A stretch of DNA of 33,912 nucleotides, taken from contig NZ_JACSNP010000020.1 in assembly GCF_016900045.1 (NCBI RefSeq), forward strand, positions 1-33,912, given 5' to 3'. This document shows, one piece after another, positions 26,608 to 33,792 of the stretch. Each line of letters begins with the position of its first letter. Positions within the stretch are counted from its first letter, which is position 1. The notes below the pieces were generated by a model. The model was not told where the DNA came from, did no database searches, and saw only the letters and a program-made list of their open reading frames with translations. The position numbers and the translations under genes were made by a program. The stretch is from Fusobacterium mortiferum (lineage in GTDB: Bacteria > Fusobacteriota > Fusobacteriia > Fusobacteriales > Fusobacteriaceae).

Positions 26608-26802
26608 ATGAAAAAAGTTATAAAGATAGATGGAATGGGTTGTCAACACTGTGTAAAAAGTGTAGCTAATACATTGGAGAATATATCTGGAGTAGAGGTA
26701 TTAGAAGTAAAGATAGGAGAGGCTACTGTTAATATTCCAGATGATTTTGATATGAGTATTATAGTTGAAGCTTTAGATGATGCTGGATATGAGGTAATCT
26801 AA
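26608..26802 (+). CDS. copZ: Copper chaperone CopZ
   Basis: A 64-residue single heavy-metal-associated domain with the Cu(I)-binding loop GMGCQHC (C12, C15) and the usual babbab pattern ending in [11 protein letters not shown]. It carries cytosolic Cu(I) to CopA or to a regulator. Start chosen at ATG 26608 because GGAGG lies 8 bases ahead; an in-frame ATG at 26590 falls upstream of that site. The stop overlaps the copA start by one base (TAATG), so the two are translationally coupled behind the copper-responsive promoter. Confidence 0.93.
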   Translation: MKKVIKIDGMGCQHCVKSVANTLENISGVEVLEVKIGEATVNIPDDFDMSIIVEALDDAGYEVI

Positions 26803-29273
26803 TGATTAAAAAAAATTATCAGCTAGGTGGTGTTACTTGCCAAGTCTGTGTAAATAAGATTGAGAGAAAAGTTGGAAAGTTAGAGGGAGTAAAGGAGGCA
26901 GTTGTAAATCTTTCTAATGGAAAACTAACTATTGAGTATGATGAAAACCTATTAAATAGTGAAAAAATAAAAGAGGTAGTTAAAAAGTTAGGATATGAGA
27001 TAGAGGAGATAAATGATTTTAAAGAGGTAGAGATAGATATTACTGGGATAACTTGCCAAGTCTGTGTAAATAAGATAGAAAGAAAAATTGGAAAGTTGGA
27101 GGGAGTAAAGAAGATAGCAGTAAATCTAGCTAATAGTAGAGGAAAAATTCTCTATGACTCCGAAAAGATAAAACTCTCTGAGATTTTGGAAGTTATAAAA
27201 AAGTTGGGATATGAGGGAAAAAAACATGAGGATATAGAGGAAGACAGTAAAGCTATAGAGAGTGAAAAGAAACTTAAACAGGAGTTTTTAGAGTTTAAAC
27301 TAGCTATATTTTTCTCGGCTATTGTGTTTTATATCTCTATGGGAACAATGGTTGGACTTCCTGTTCCTAATATCATATCACCAGATATAAATCCACTTAA
27401 TTTCGCCTTAATTCAATTAATCTTAGCAATTCCAGTAATCTATATAGGAAGAAGATTTTATAAGGTTGGAATAAAGCAGTTAATAATGAGAAGTCCAAGC
27501 ATGGATTCATTGATAGCAACAGGTACAGGGTCAGCTATATTGTATAGTCTATACGGAACATATAAGATATATAGTGGAGATTTTCATTATGTACATTCTC
27601 TATACTATGAATCTGGAGTAGTTATCTTAGCTCTTATTCTGTTGGGAAAATACTTAGAAAATGTGAGTAAAGGGAAGACTTCAGAAGCTATAAAAAAATT
27701 GATGAATTTAAAAAGTAAGAAGGCTACTCTTGTAAGAGATGGAAAATTTGTACAGGTAGATATTGAAGAGGTAGAACTAGATGAGATAGTTCTTGTAAAA
27801 CCTGGTGAGAGTATCCCAGTAGATGGCGTTGTAGTAGAGGGACAAAGTAGTGTAGATGAATCTATGTTAACAGGAGAGAGTATTCCGGTAGAGAAAAATA
27901 TTGGAGATAAAGTTTTTGGAGCAAGCATAAATAAAAATGGAGTAATTCAGGTAAAAGCTCAAGCAATAGGTAAGGATACAGTTATCTCTAAGATAATCAA
28001 GTTAGTGGAGAATGCTCAAGGAAGTAAGGCTCCAATAGCTAAGATAGCTGATAGAGTATCTGGATACTTTGTACCAACAGTAATGTTGATAGCAACAGTG
28101 GCTGGGATAACTTGGTACTATTTAGGAAGTAGAGGAATAGTAAAGATACATGAAGCTCCATCAATATTTGCTTTAACAATATTTGTGGCTGTTATGGTTA
28201 TAGCCTGTCCATGTTCTTTAGGATTAGCTACACCTACGGCTATAATGGTAGGAACTGGAAGAGGAGCGGAACTAGGAATACTTATAAAATCTGGAGAGGC
28301 TCTTGAAAAGGCTCACAAGATAGATACAATAGTTTTTGACAAAACAGGAACGTTAACTATTGGAAAACCAAAGGTAACAGATATAATGAGCTTTAGTAAT
28401 ATAGATGAAGATGAGATTTTGAGAGTGGCTGGAGCATTGGAGGAGTATTCAGAACATCCCTTGGGAGAGGCTATTGTAGAGGCTGGAAAAGAGAGAAAGT
28501 TACAATTCCCAAAGGTTGAAAAGTTTGAATCTATAACTGGAAAGGGAGTAACTGGAGTTATAGATGGAAAAAAAGTATATATTGGAAATATAAAATTGAT
28601 GAGAGATTTTTCTATAGATATAATTAATGAGAATATTTTAGAAAAATTAGCATATCAAGGCAAGACACCAATGTACATAGCTATTGAGGATAGCTTAATT
28701 GGAGTAATAGCTGTAGCTGATATTTTGAAACCAGAGGCAATAGAAACAATAAAAGAGCTTAAGAATAGAGGATATCATGTAGGAATGATAACTGGTGATA
28801 ATAAATTAACAGCTCAAGCAATAGGAAAAGAGGCTGGAATAGATATAATATTTGCTGAGGTAACACCAGAAGAGAAATATCTAAAAGTGAAAGAGTTACA
28901 AGAACAAGGCAGAAATGTCGCTATGGTAGGAGATGGAATAAATGATTCACCAGCTTTAGTACAAGCCAATATAGGTATAGCTATAGGTGGAGGAACAGAT
29001 ATAGCTATGGAGAGTGCTGATATTGTTCTGATGAAAAGAGATTTAAAAGATGTGCTAGTAGCTATGGAGTTGAGCCATGCTGTTATTAAAAATATAAAAG
29101 AGAATCTATTCTGGGCTTTTATATACAATACAGTGGGAATACCAGTAGCAGCAGGGGTGTTATATCCACTTACAGGTCATCTATTAAATCCTATGATAGC
29201 AGGAGCAGCTATGGCAATGAGTTCTGTATCTGTAGTTACTAATGCTCTTAGATTAAAAAAGTTTAAAAAATAA
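26802..29273 (+). CDS. copA: Copper-exporting P1B-type ATPase
   Basis: The 823-residue inner-membrane pump expels Cu(I). Two N-terminal metal-binding domains carry CQVC motifs (C13/C16 and C85/C88), and eight membrane helices are expected. The ion-path CPC motif is C469-P-C471 ([11 protein letters not shown]). The phosphorylation site is DKTGTLT (D513), and SEHPLGEA gives the HP motif. MTGD and [11 protein letters not shown] hinge motifs are present. The CPC plus CopZ and CsoR neighbours point to Cu(I) rather than Zn/Cd. The two metal domains are unusually alike over their first 23 residues, including a 26-base identical DNA stretch, suggesting recent duplication or gene conversion. Confidence 0.97.
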   Translation: MIKKNYQLGGVTCQVCVNKIERKVGKLEGVKEAVVNLSNGKLTIEYDENLLNSEKIKEVVKKLGYEIEEINDFKEVEIDITGITCQVCVNKIERKIGKLEGVKKIAVNLANSRGKILYDSEKIKLSEILEVIKKLGYEGKKHEDIEEDSKAIESEKKLKQEFLEFKLAIFFSAIVFYISMGTMVGLPVPNIISPDINPLNFALIQLILAIPVIYIGRRFYKVGIKQLIMRSPSMDSLIATGTGSAILYSLYGTYKIYSGDFHYVHSLYYESGVVILALILLGKYLENVSKGKTSEAIKKLMNLKSKKATLVRDGKFVQVDIEEVELDEIVLVKPGESIPVDGVVVEGQSSVDESMLTGESIPVEKNIGDKVFGASINKNGVIQVKAQAIGKDTVISKIIKLVENAQGSKAPIAKIADRVSGYFVPTVMLIATVAGITWYYLGSRGIVKIHEAPSIFALTIFVAVMVIACPCSLGLATPTAIMVGTGRGAELGILIKSGEALEKAHKIDTIVFDKTGTLTIGKPKVTDIMSFSNIDEDEILRVAGALEEYSEHPLGEAIVEAGKERKLQFPKVEKFESITGKGVTGVIDGKKVYIGNIKLMRDFSIDIINENILEKLAYQGKTPMYIAIEDSLIGVIAVADILKPEAIETIKELKNRGYHVGMITGDNKLTAQAIGKEAGIDIIFAEVTPEEKYLKVKELQEQGRNVAMVGDGINDSPALVQANIGIAIGGGTDIAMESADIVLMKRDLKDVLVAMELSHAVIKNIKENLFWAFIYNTVGIPVAAGVLYPLTGHLLNPMIAGAAMAMSSVSVVTNALRLKKFKK

Positions 29274-29281
29274 TTGAAAAG

Positions 29282-29329
29282 AGGTATTGTGTAAAATTTT
29301 ATTTTAAATTTGCAACAATACCTTTTTTT
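29282..29329 (+). terminator. Terminator after copA
   Basis: AGGTATTGT (29282-29290) pairs with ACAATACCT (29315-29323) across a 24-base A+T-rich loop and is followed by T7. The predicted promoter of the next gene overlaps the right arm, so copA and the regulator operon are compactly joined but separately transcribed. Confidence 0.8.
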
Positions 29330-29339
29330 AATGTATAAT
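29310..29339 (+). promoter_or_regulatory. Probable promoter of the CsoR-like/two-component operon
   Basis: TTGCAA (29310-29315) and perfect TATAAT (29334-29339) are separated by 18 bases, 32 bases before the regulator gene. No copy of the G/C-tract palindrome is visible here, so the regulator does not appear to control its own operon through that site. Confidence 0.55.
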
Positions 29340-29370
29340 ATAATATACTCATAGTTAGTAAGGTGATAGA

Positions 29371-29949
29371 ATGAAGAATAGAAATATAGAAGAGGTACAA
29401 GGACACTGTTTATCAACAGAGAATAATTTTAGAAAAAGTCTTATCTCTAGAATAAATAGAATAGCAGGGCAACTGCGGGGCATAGAAAGAATGATATTAA
29501 ATCATGTAAAGTGTGATGAGATACTAAATCAAATCTCATCTGTAAAATCAGCTTTAAATGGAATAGCTAAAGTTATCTTAGAAGCTCATTTGAGAAGTTG
29601 TGTAGTTAATGAAATAAAATCTGGACTGGAAGAGGAAGCAACAGAGGAATTGATAAAAACCTTGGAAAGTTTATTAGATAAAAATATAAAAAAAATAAAT
29701 GAGAGTAATGATAATATAATAAAAAAAGTAGAGATACAGGTAGAAAAAATAAAAGAGTGTATTGAAAAAGATGAATGTTGTAGCAGTATCCTAAAAGAGA
29801 TAGCTATAATAAAAAATGAACTAGATAGTGTATCAAGAGTGATTTTAGAAAGGCATATAAAAAATTGTTTAGTGAGAGATATAAAATTGGGGCTAGAGGA
29901 AAAAATCGTAAATGACTTTTTATACACAATAAATAAGATGATAAAGTAG
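29371..29949 (+). CDS. Tandem two-domain CsoR-like copper regulator
   Basis: A 192-residue protein formed by two fused CsoR (DUF156) units. Unit 1 (about 20-100) has SRINRIAGQLRGIERMI, the family DNA-contact helix, and ligands C48, H73 and C77. Unit 2 (about 115-192) repeats C137, H162 and C166 with identical spacing (25 and 4), the Cu(I) triad of CsoR, but lacks the RIxGQxRGI motif and basic residues. Normal CsoR proteins are 90-120 residues and form tetramers, so this one may make an equivalent assembly from two chains. A short Cys/His-containing N-terminal tail (H12, C13) precedes unit 1. It likely represses copZA through the palindrome upstream. AAGGTGA precedes the ATG. Confidence 0.88.
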   Translation: MKNRNIEEVQGHCLSTENNFRKSLISRINRIAGQLRGIERMILNHVKCDEILNQISSVKSALNGIAKVILEAHLRSCVVNEIKSGLEEEATEELIKTLESLLDKNIKKINESNDNIIKKVEIQVEKIKECIEKDECCSSILKEIAIIKNELDSVSRVILERHIKNCLVRDIKLGLEEKIVNDFLYTINKMIK

Positions 29950-29959
29950 AGGAGGGAAT

Positions 29960-30622
29960 ATGATGAAAAGAATACTTGTAATAGATGATGAGTGGAAGAT
30001 AAGAAAATTGATAAAGGATTACCTAGTAAGAGAGGGGTATATTGTAGATGAAGCTGGAGATGGAGAAGAGGGATTAGAGAAATTTTTTACAAATATATAT
30101 GATATTGTAATTTTAGATATAATGATGCCAAAAATAGATGGTTGGAGTGTATGTAGAAAGATAAGAGAGGAATCACAGGTTCCTATTATAATGCTTACTG
30201 CAAGAGCAGATGAGGGAGACCAACTTTTTGGATTTGAATTAGAAACAGATGAGTATATGGTAAAGCCTTTCAATCCAAAACTTTTAGTAGCAAAGATAAA
30301 AGCTCTTTTAAGAAGAGATGGAAAGATTGTAGATAAAGCACCGTTGGTATTTGGAGATTTAACAATAGATGGAGTAAAGAGAGAGGTTAGATTAAAAGGG
30401 GTAGTATTGGATTTAACTCCTAAAGAGTATGATTTGCTTTACTTTTTTGTAGAAAATAAGGGTGTTGCTCTATCAAGAGAGAAAATTTTAAACTCTGTAT
30501 GGGGTTGGGATTATTTTGGAGATTCGAGAACTGTAGATACTCATATAAAAAGATTGAGAAAAAAAATAGGTGAGGAGTATATTCAAACAGTAAGAGGTTT
30601 TGGTTATAAATTTGAGGAGTAG
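29960..30622 (+). CDS. OmpR-family response regulator
   Basis: A 220-residue DNA-binding regulator. The receiver domain (about 3-115) has acidic D9/D10, phospho-acceptor D53 in VILDIMMP, T80, and K102 in MVKPF. A winged-helix effector domain follows (about 125-220) with KEYDLLYFF and SRTVDTHIKRLRKKIGEEYIQTVRGFGYKF. It is 10 bases after the CsoR-like gene and 3 bases before its histidine kinase. Two ATG codons are adjacent (29960, 29963); both lie behind GAGGAGGG. A signal such as copper or envelope stress is suggested by location only. Confidence 0.94.
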   Translation: MMKRILVIDDEWKIRKLIKDYLVREGYIVDEAGDGEEGLEKFFTNIYDIVILDIMMPKIDGWSVCRKIREESQVPIIMLTARADEGDQLFGFELETDEYMVKPFNPKLLVAKIKALLRRDGKIVDKAPLVFGDLTIDGVKREVRLKGVVLDLTPKEYDLLYFFVENKGVALSREKILNSVWGWDYFGDSRTVDTHIKRLRKKIGEEYIQTVRGFGYKFEE

Positions 30623-30625
30623 ATT

Positions 30626-32032
30626 ATGAAAATAAGATGGAAGATGTTCCTTCTGATGTGGAGTATGGTATTATTGATAATAGCGGGCTTTGCTATAACT
30701 AATACAGTATATCTTGAAAAATTCTATATAACAAATAAAAAAGAGAGATTAATACAGATGGGAAGGGTTATTAGTGATCCGAACTATATAGTTGATTTTA
30801 GAAATCTAGAGGTTCAAAATAATGCTGAAATAGTGATAAAGAAAAGAGAGCAAGTAGATAAGTATTATCAAAAGAAACAGCTTACAGAGGAAGAGGTAAA
30901 CGAGATAAAGAAAAGTCTTAAAGATGAGCAACCGATATTTAAAACAGTTTCTTTTGAGGATTATAGAGGGAAAGTTTTAATTCTTTTTATGCCATATAAA
31001 GCTGATAGATATATAGAGATAATAACACCATTGAGTTTAATTCAAGAGGGATTAGAGGTTTCTATGAACTACCATTTACAAATAATTATAGTAGCCTTTA
31101 TTATAGGTTCATCAATGGCTTTTTTCTTCTCTAAAGCAATGGTTATACCAATATTAGAGATAAAAGAGATAACTCAAAAAATAGCTAAATTAGATTTTAG
31201 TAGAAAATTTGAAGCTGATAGAAGTGATGAAATAGGAGAGCTAGGAGAAGCTATAAATCAGATGGGAGAGACTCTAGAAAAAAGTATTGATGAGATAAAT
31301 AGAGTTAATAAAAAACTATTAGCTGATATTGAGAGAGAGAAGAGATTAGATAAGTTAAGAAAAGAGTTTGTTGCTTGTGTAAGTCATGAGCTAAAAACTC
31401 CTATAGCTATAATACAAGGATATGCCCAAGGTCTTATGGAAAATGTAGCTAATGAAGAGGATAGAAACTTCTATTGTGATGTCATAGTAGAGGAAAGCTA
31501 TAAAATGGATAGTCTTGTTAAAGAATTACTGCTTATTTCACAAATAGAGTCTGGATACTTTAAGATGAATATGGAGAAGACAAACATCTATCATATTATC
31601 AAAGAGATAATAGATAAATATTCAAGTAAAACTGTAAAAATTGAGTATGAAGGTAAAGAGGATATAAATGTACTTTGTGATGAAAAGTATATAGATAGAG
31701 TATTAGATAACCTTATTTCAAATGCTATAAAGTATAGAACAGGAGAGTCTTCTATAAAGGTAAAAGTAGAAGATAAAAAAAATAGATGTATGGTAACTGT
31801 AAGTAATGAGAGTGAAAATTTAAAAGAAAAAGATTTAGAAACTATATGGACACCGTTTGTAAGATTGGATAGTGCTATTGGAAAAGAGGGACATGGTTTA
31901 GGACTATCTATCGTAGCGGGAGTATTAGAAAATCATAAAAGTAAATATGGAATCTATCTTTCAGAAGGAAATATGGTAAATTTCTGGTTTGAAATAAAAA
32001 AATATAATGGAGAAAAAAATGAGGAAGAATGA
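30626..32032 (+). CDS. Membrane histidine kinase
   Basis: A 468-residue sensor kinase with membrane helices at about 8-28 and 152-174, enclosing an extracytoplasmic sensor region of about 120 residues. A HAMP segment follows (about 172-225), then the H-box FVACVSHELKTPIAI (H254), the N-box DNLISNAIKY and the G-box GKEGHGLGLSIVAGV. The sensor region has no Met-rich or His-rich copper motif like that of CusS, so the ligand is uncertain. It pairs with the adjacent OmpR-type regulator. Its end overlaps the next gene. Confidence 0.93.
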   Translation: MKIRWKMFLLMWSMVLLIIAGFAITNTVYLEKFYITNKKERLIQMGRVISDPNYIVDFRNLEVQNNAEIVIKKREQVDKYYQKKQLTEEEVNEIKKSLKDEQPIFKTVSFEDYRGKVLILFMPYKADRYIEIITPLSLIQEGLEVSMNYHLQIIIVAFIIGSSMAFFFSKAMVIPILEIKEITQKIAKLDFSRKFEADRSDEIGELGEAINQMGETLEKSIDEINRVNKKLLADIEREKRLDKLRKEFVACVSHELKTPIAIIQGYAQGLMENVANEEDRNFYCDVIVEESYKMDSLVKELLLISQIESGYFKMNMEKTNIYHIIKEIIDKYSSKTVKIEYEGKEDINVLCDEKYIDRVLDNLISNAIKYRTGESSIKVKVEDKKNRCMVTVSNESENLKEKDLETIWTPFVRLDSAIGKEGHGLGLSIVAGVLENHKSKYGIYLSEGNMVNFWFEIKKYNGEKNEEE

Positions 32033-32675
32033 TTATTTTTATGAAATAGAGAAGGTTTATCTTGAAAAAAAAGATGATATAGAAAAAAGATTAAAAGAGT
32101 TTAAAAAGGTATGGGAAAAAGGAAGTAATAGAGATATACATGTGGAACTATCTTTCTGTATATTAACTCCTCAATCGAAAGCTGTTAATGCTTGGAAGGC
32201 TATCACAACATTGAGAGATAATGGATTACTTTTTAATGGAACAGCAGAGGAGATGGTAGAATATCTCAATATAGTAAGATTTAAAAATAATAAGGCTAAA
32301 TATCTAGTAGAGCTTAGAGAAAAGATGAAAAATGAGAAGGGAGAGTTTATTACAAAGGATTTCTTTTCAAGTTTTTCAGATATAAAAGAAGCTAGATTAT
32401 GGATAGTAAAAAATATAAAAGGAATGGCTTTTAAAGAGGCAAGTCACTTTTTAAGAAATGTAGGCTTTGGAAAAGAGATATCTATATTGGATAGACATAT
32501 ATTGAGAAATCTAGTAAGACTCGAGGTAATAGATGAGATACCTAAAACTATAACACCTAAACTTTATTTAGAGATAGAGAAAAAAATGAAGGAGTATTGT
32601 GAATTTGTAAATATCTCTATGGATAGTTTAGACTTATTACTGTGGTATTTAGAAGCTGGAGAGATTTTTAAGTAA
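32019..32675 (+). CDS. 8-oxoguanine DNA glycosylase/AP lyase, archaeal Ogg2 type
   Basis: A 218-residue helix-hairpin-helix DNA repair enzyme. The block KGMAFKEASHFLRNVGFG, followed by ILDRHILRNL, is the signature of Ogg2-type glycosylases first known from archaea such as Methanocaldococcus, with the catalytic Lys in FKEASHF and Asp in LDRH. The protein ends in Lys (AGEIFK), a residue important for base recognition in the archaeal enzyme. ATG 32019 has GGAG 6 bases ahead and overlaps the kinase stop by 14 bases; an ATG at 32007 is less well placed. Co-transcription with copper and two-component genes suggests a link to oxidative stress. Confidence 0.88.
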   Translation: MRKNDYFYEIEKVYLEKKDDIEKRLKEFKKVWEKGSNRDIHVELSFCILTPQSKAVNAWKAITTLRDNGLLFNGTAEEMVEYLNIVRFKNNKAKYLVELREKMKNEKGEFITKDFFSSFSDIKEARLWIVKNIKGMAFKEASHFLRNVGFGKEISILDRHILRNLVRLEVIDEIPKTITPKLYLEIEKKMKEYCEFVNISMDSLDLLLWYLEAGEIFK

Positions 32676-32713
32676 AAAAAGAGCTGTTGCAAATTACTTT
32701 GCAGCAGCTTTTT
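32674..32713. terminator. Bidirectional terminator between the glycosylase and amidotransferase genes
   Basis: AGCTGTTGCAAA (32682-32693) pairs with TTTGCAGCAGCT (32698-32709) with one G-T pair and a TTAC loop. A T-run follows on the + strand (32709-32713) and an A-run (32674-32680) gives T7 on the - strand. The right arm and loop encode the last codons of the - strand gene. Confidence 0.93.
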
Positions 32714-33422
32714 CTACAAATTTTTCAAATATTTTTAGCATATCTGTATTTCCACGAGCTGTCATCATCTCTGGATGCCATTGAATACCGTAGAAAAATT
32801 TATGGTTTTTCATTTGGAAAGCCTCTATAATCCCATCAGAAGCTACAGCTATAGGTGTAAGATCTTTTCCTATTTTGTTAACTGCTTGATGGTGAAAAGA
32901 GTTAGTAAAAATCTCTTCTCCAAATAAATCAGCTAGTATATTATCTTTATCTATAATTTTTACCTTATGAACAGGCATGTCAGGGTAAAAATCCTGTCTA
33001 TGTTTTACCACTTCGGTATTAGTATATTTTAAATCTTGAAAAAGAGTACCACCCATAAATACATTTAAAAGTTGATGCCCACGACATATTCCAAGTATTG
33101 GTTTACCACTCTTTATAAACTCTTCAAGGAAAAGCATCTCCCCTCTATCTCTCTCAAGAGAAACGACTCCTATTCCATTTTTAAATTCTTCTCCATATAG
33201 TAGAGGATTAACATCAGCTCCTCCAGATAAAATTAATCCATCTAATAATTTAACTTGCTCCTTTATAGTATCTAAATCATCAAGAGTAGGAATAATAATT
33301 GGTGTTCCTCCAGCTGCTATAATAGATTTAGAATAATCTATACTAACACAATTTCTAAAATAATTTTTTAAATTAGGGTCATTTTCCCATGCAGAAGTTA
33401 TTCCTATAACTGGTTTTTTCAT
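32694..33422 (-). CDS. Class I glutamine amidotransferase-like hydrolase, PuuD family
   Basis: A 242-residue Peptidase C26 family protein related to gamma-glutamyl-GABA hydrolase. The catalytic triad is visible: nucleophile C113 in GICRGHQLLN, and H216 and E218 in GIQWHPE. The oxyanion/substrate block LILSGGADVNPLLYGEE and SFHHQAVN are typical. AGGAG lies ahead of the ATG on the - strand. It hydrolyses gamma-glutamyl amides; in fermenting bacteria the physiological substrate may be gamma-glutamyl-GABA or another conjugate. It is 14 bases downstream of the small CX3CX2C gene and probably shares its message. Confidence 0.9.
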   Translation of the reverse strand: MKKPVIGITSAWENDPNLKNYFRNCVSIDYSKSIIAAGGTPIIIPTLDDLDTIKEQVKLLDGLILSGGADVNPLLYGEEFKNGIGVVSLERDRGEMLFLEEFIKSGKPILGICRGHQLLNVFMGGTLFQDLKYTNTEVVKHRQDFYPDMPVHKVKIIDKDNILADLFGEEIFTNSFHHQAVNKIGKDLTPIAVASDGIIEAFQMKNHKFFYGIQWHPEMMTARGNTDMLKIFEKFVEKAAAK

Positions 33423-33436
33423 AAAATCAACTCCTA

Positions 33437-33631
33437 TTAGTCTTCTATTTTTTCTAATTCTATATTTGGGAAGTTTTCTTTTAATTCCTCTTGTGTTTTT
33501 ATTTTTTTCAGAGTTTCACAAGCTGAGCAAAGTCCACTACAAGTAGAAAATCCTTCAACAAATTCTATAGTATCTCCATCTTTTAGCTGTTTATCATTTC
33601 CCTTAACTTTGTATTTTCCATTTAGTATCAT
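33437..33631 (-). CDS. Small protein with a CX3CX2C cluster, possibly beta-grasp
   Basis: A 64-residue protein. The N-terminal MILNGKYKVKGNDKQLKDGDTIEFVEG resembles a ThiS/MoaD-like beta-grasp start, but there is no C-terminal Gly-Gly. Residues 31-38 read CSGLCSAC, a C-x3-C-x2-C pattern (C31, C35, C38). In larger proteins this spacing is the iron-sulfur motif of radical SAM enzymes; here there is no barrel domain, so metal or cluster binding is only a guess. No good ribosome site precedes the ATG, and the end of an IS200/IS605-type element lies just upstream. The element may have separated the gene from its original promoter and ribosome site. Confidence 0.6.
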   Translation of the reverse strand: MILNGKYKVKGNDKQLKDGDTIEFVEGFSTCSGLCSACETLKKIKTQEELKENFPNIELEKIED

Positions 33632-33792
33632 AAGCTACCGTTGCCAAAAATCTATAAAAATATAGAAATTTGTTTATTTCCTTCTTCTACAAGTCCGATT
33701 TTGCCTAAGCTACTTTCGTTTGATATAACTCTCCAAAGGCTTAAATTCGGATACAACGCGTCCTACACATTAGCATTTTCTTGTTTGTGAAA
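33632..33792 (-). other. Right-end / candidate omega-RNA region of an IS200/IS605-type element
   Basis: The 161 bases between the tnpB stop and the 64-aa gene are structured. On the + strand TCCGA (33694-33698) can pair with TCGGA (33747-33751), and inside it GCCT (33703-33706) with AGGC (33737-33740). A 6-bp hairpin TCTATA-AAAA-TATAGA sits at 33651-33666, close to the expected element end. This layout (tnpB 3' end, structured RNA, terminal hairpin, flank) is that of TnpB omega-RNAs. The exact element boundary cannot be fixed without the left end or an empty site. Confidence 0.6.
33651..33666 (-). repeat. Subterminal hairpin of the IS element right end
   Basis: A perfect 6-bp inverted repeat, TCTATA (33651-33656) and TATAGA (33661-33666), with an AAAA loop. 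IS200/IS605-type elements carry short subterminal hairpins that the Y1 transposase recognises. The A+T-rich stem is less G+C-rich than many, so the role is inferred from position. Confidence 0.5.

Noticed and set aside
29586..29927. 113-codon - strand frame opposite the CsoR-like gene
   Set aside because: Low-complexity Ser/Phe/Ile antisense shadow with no ribosome site.
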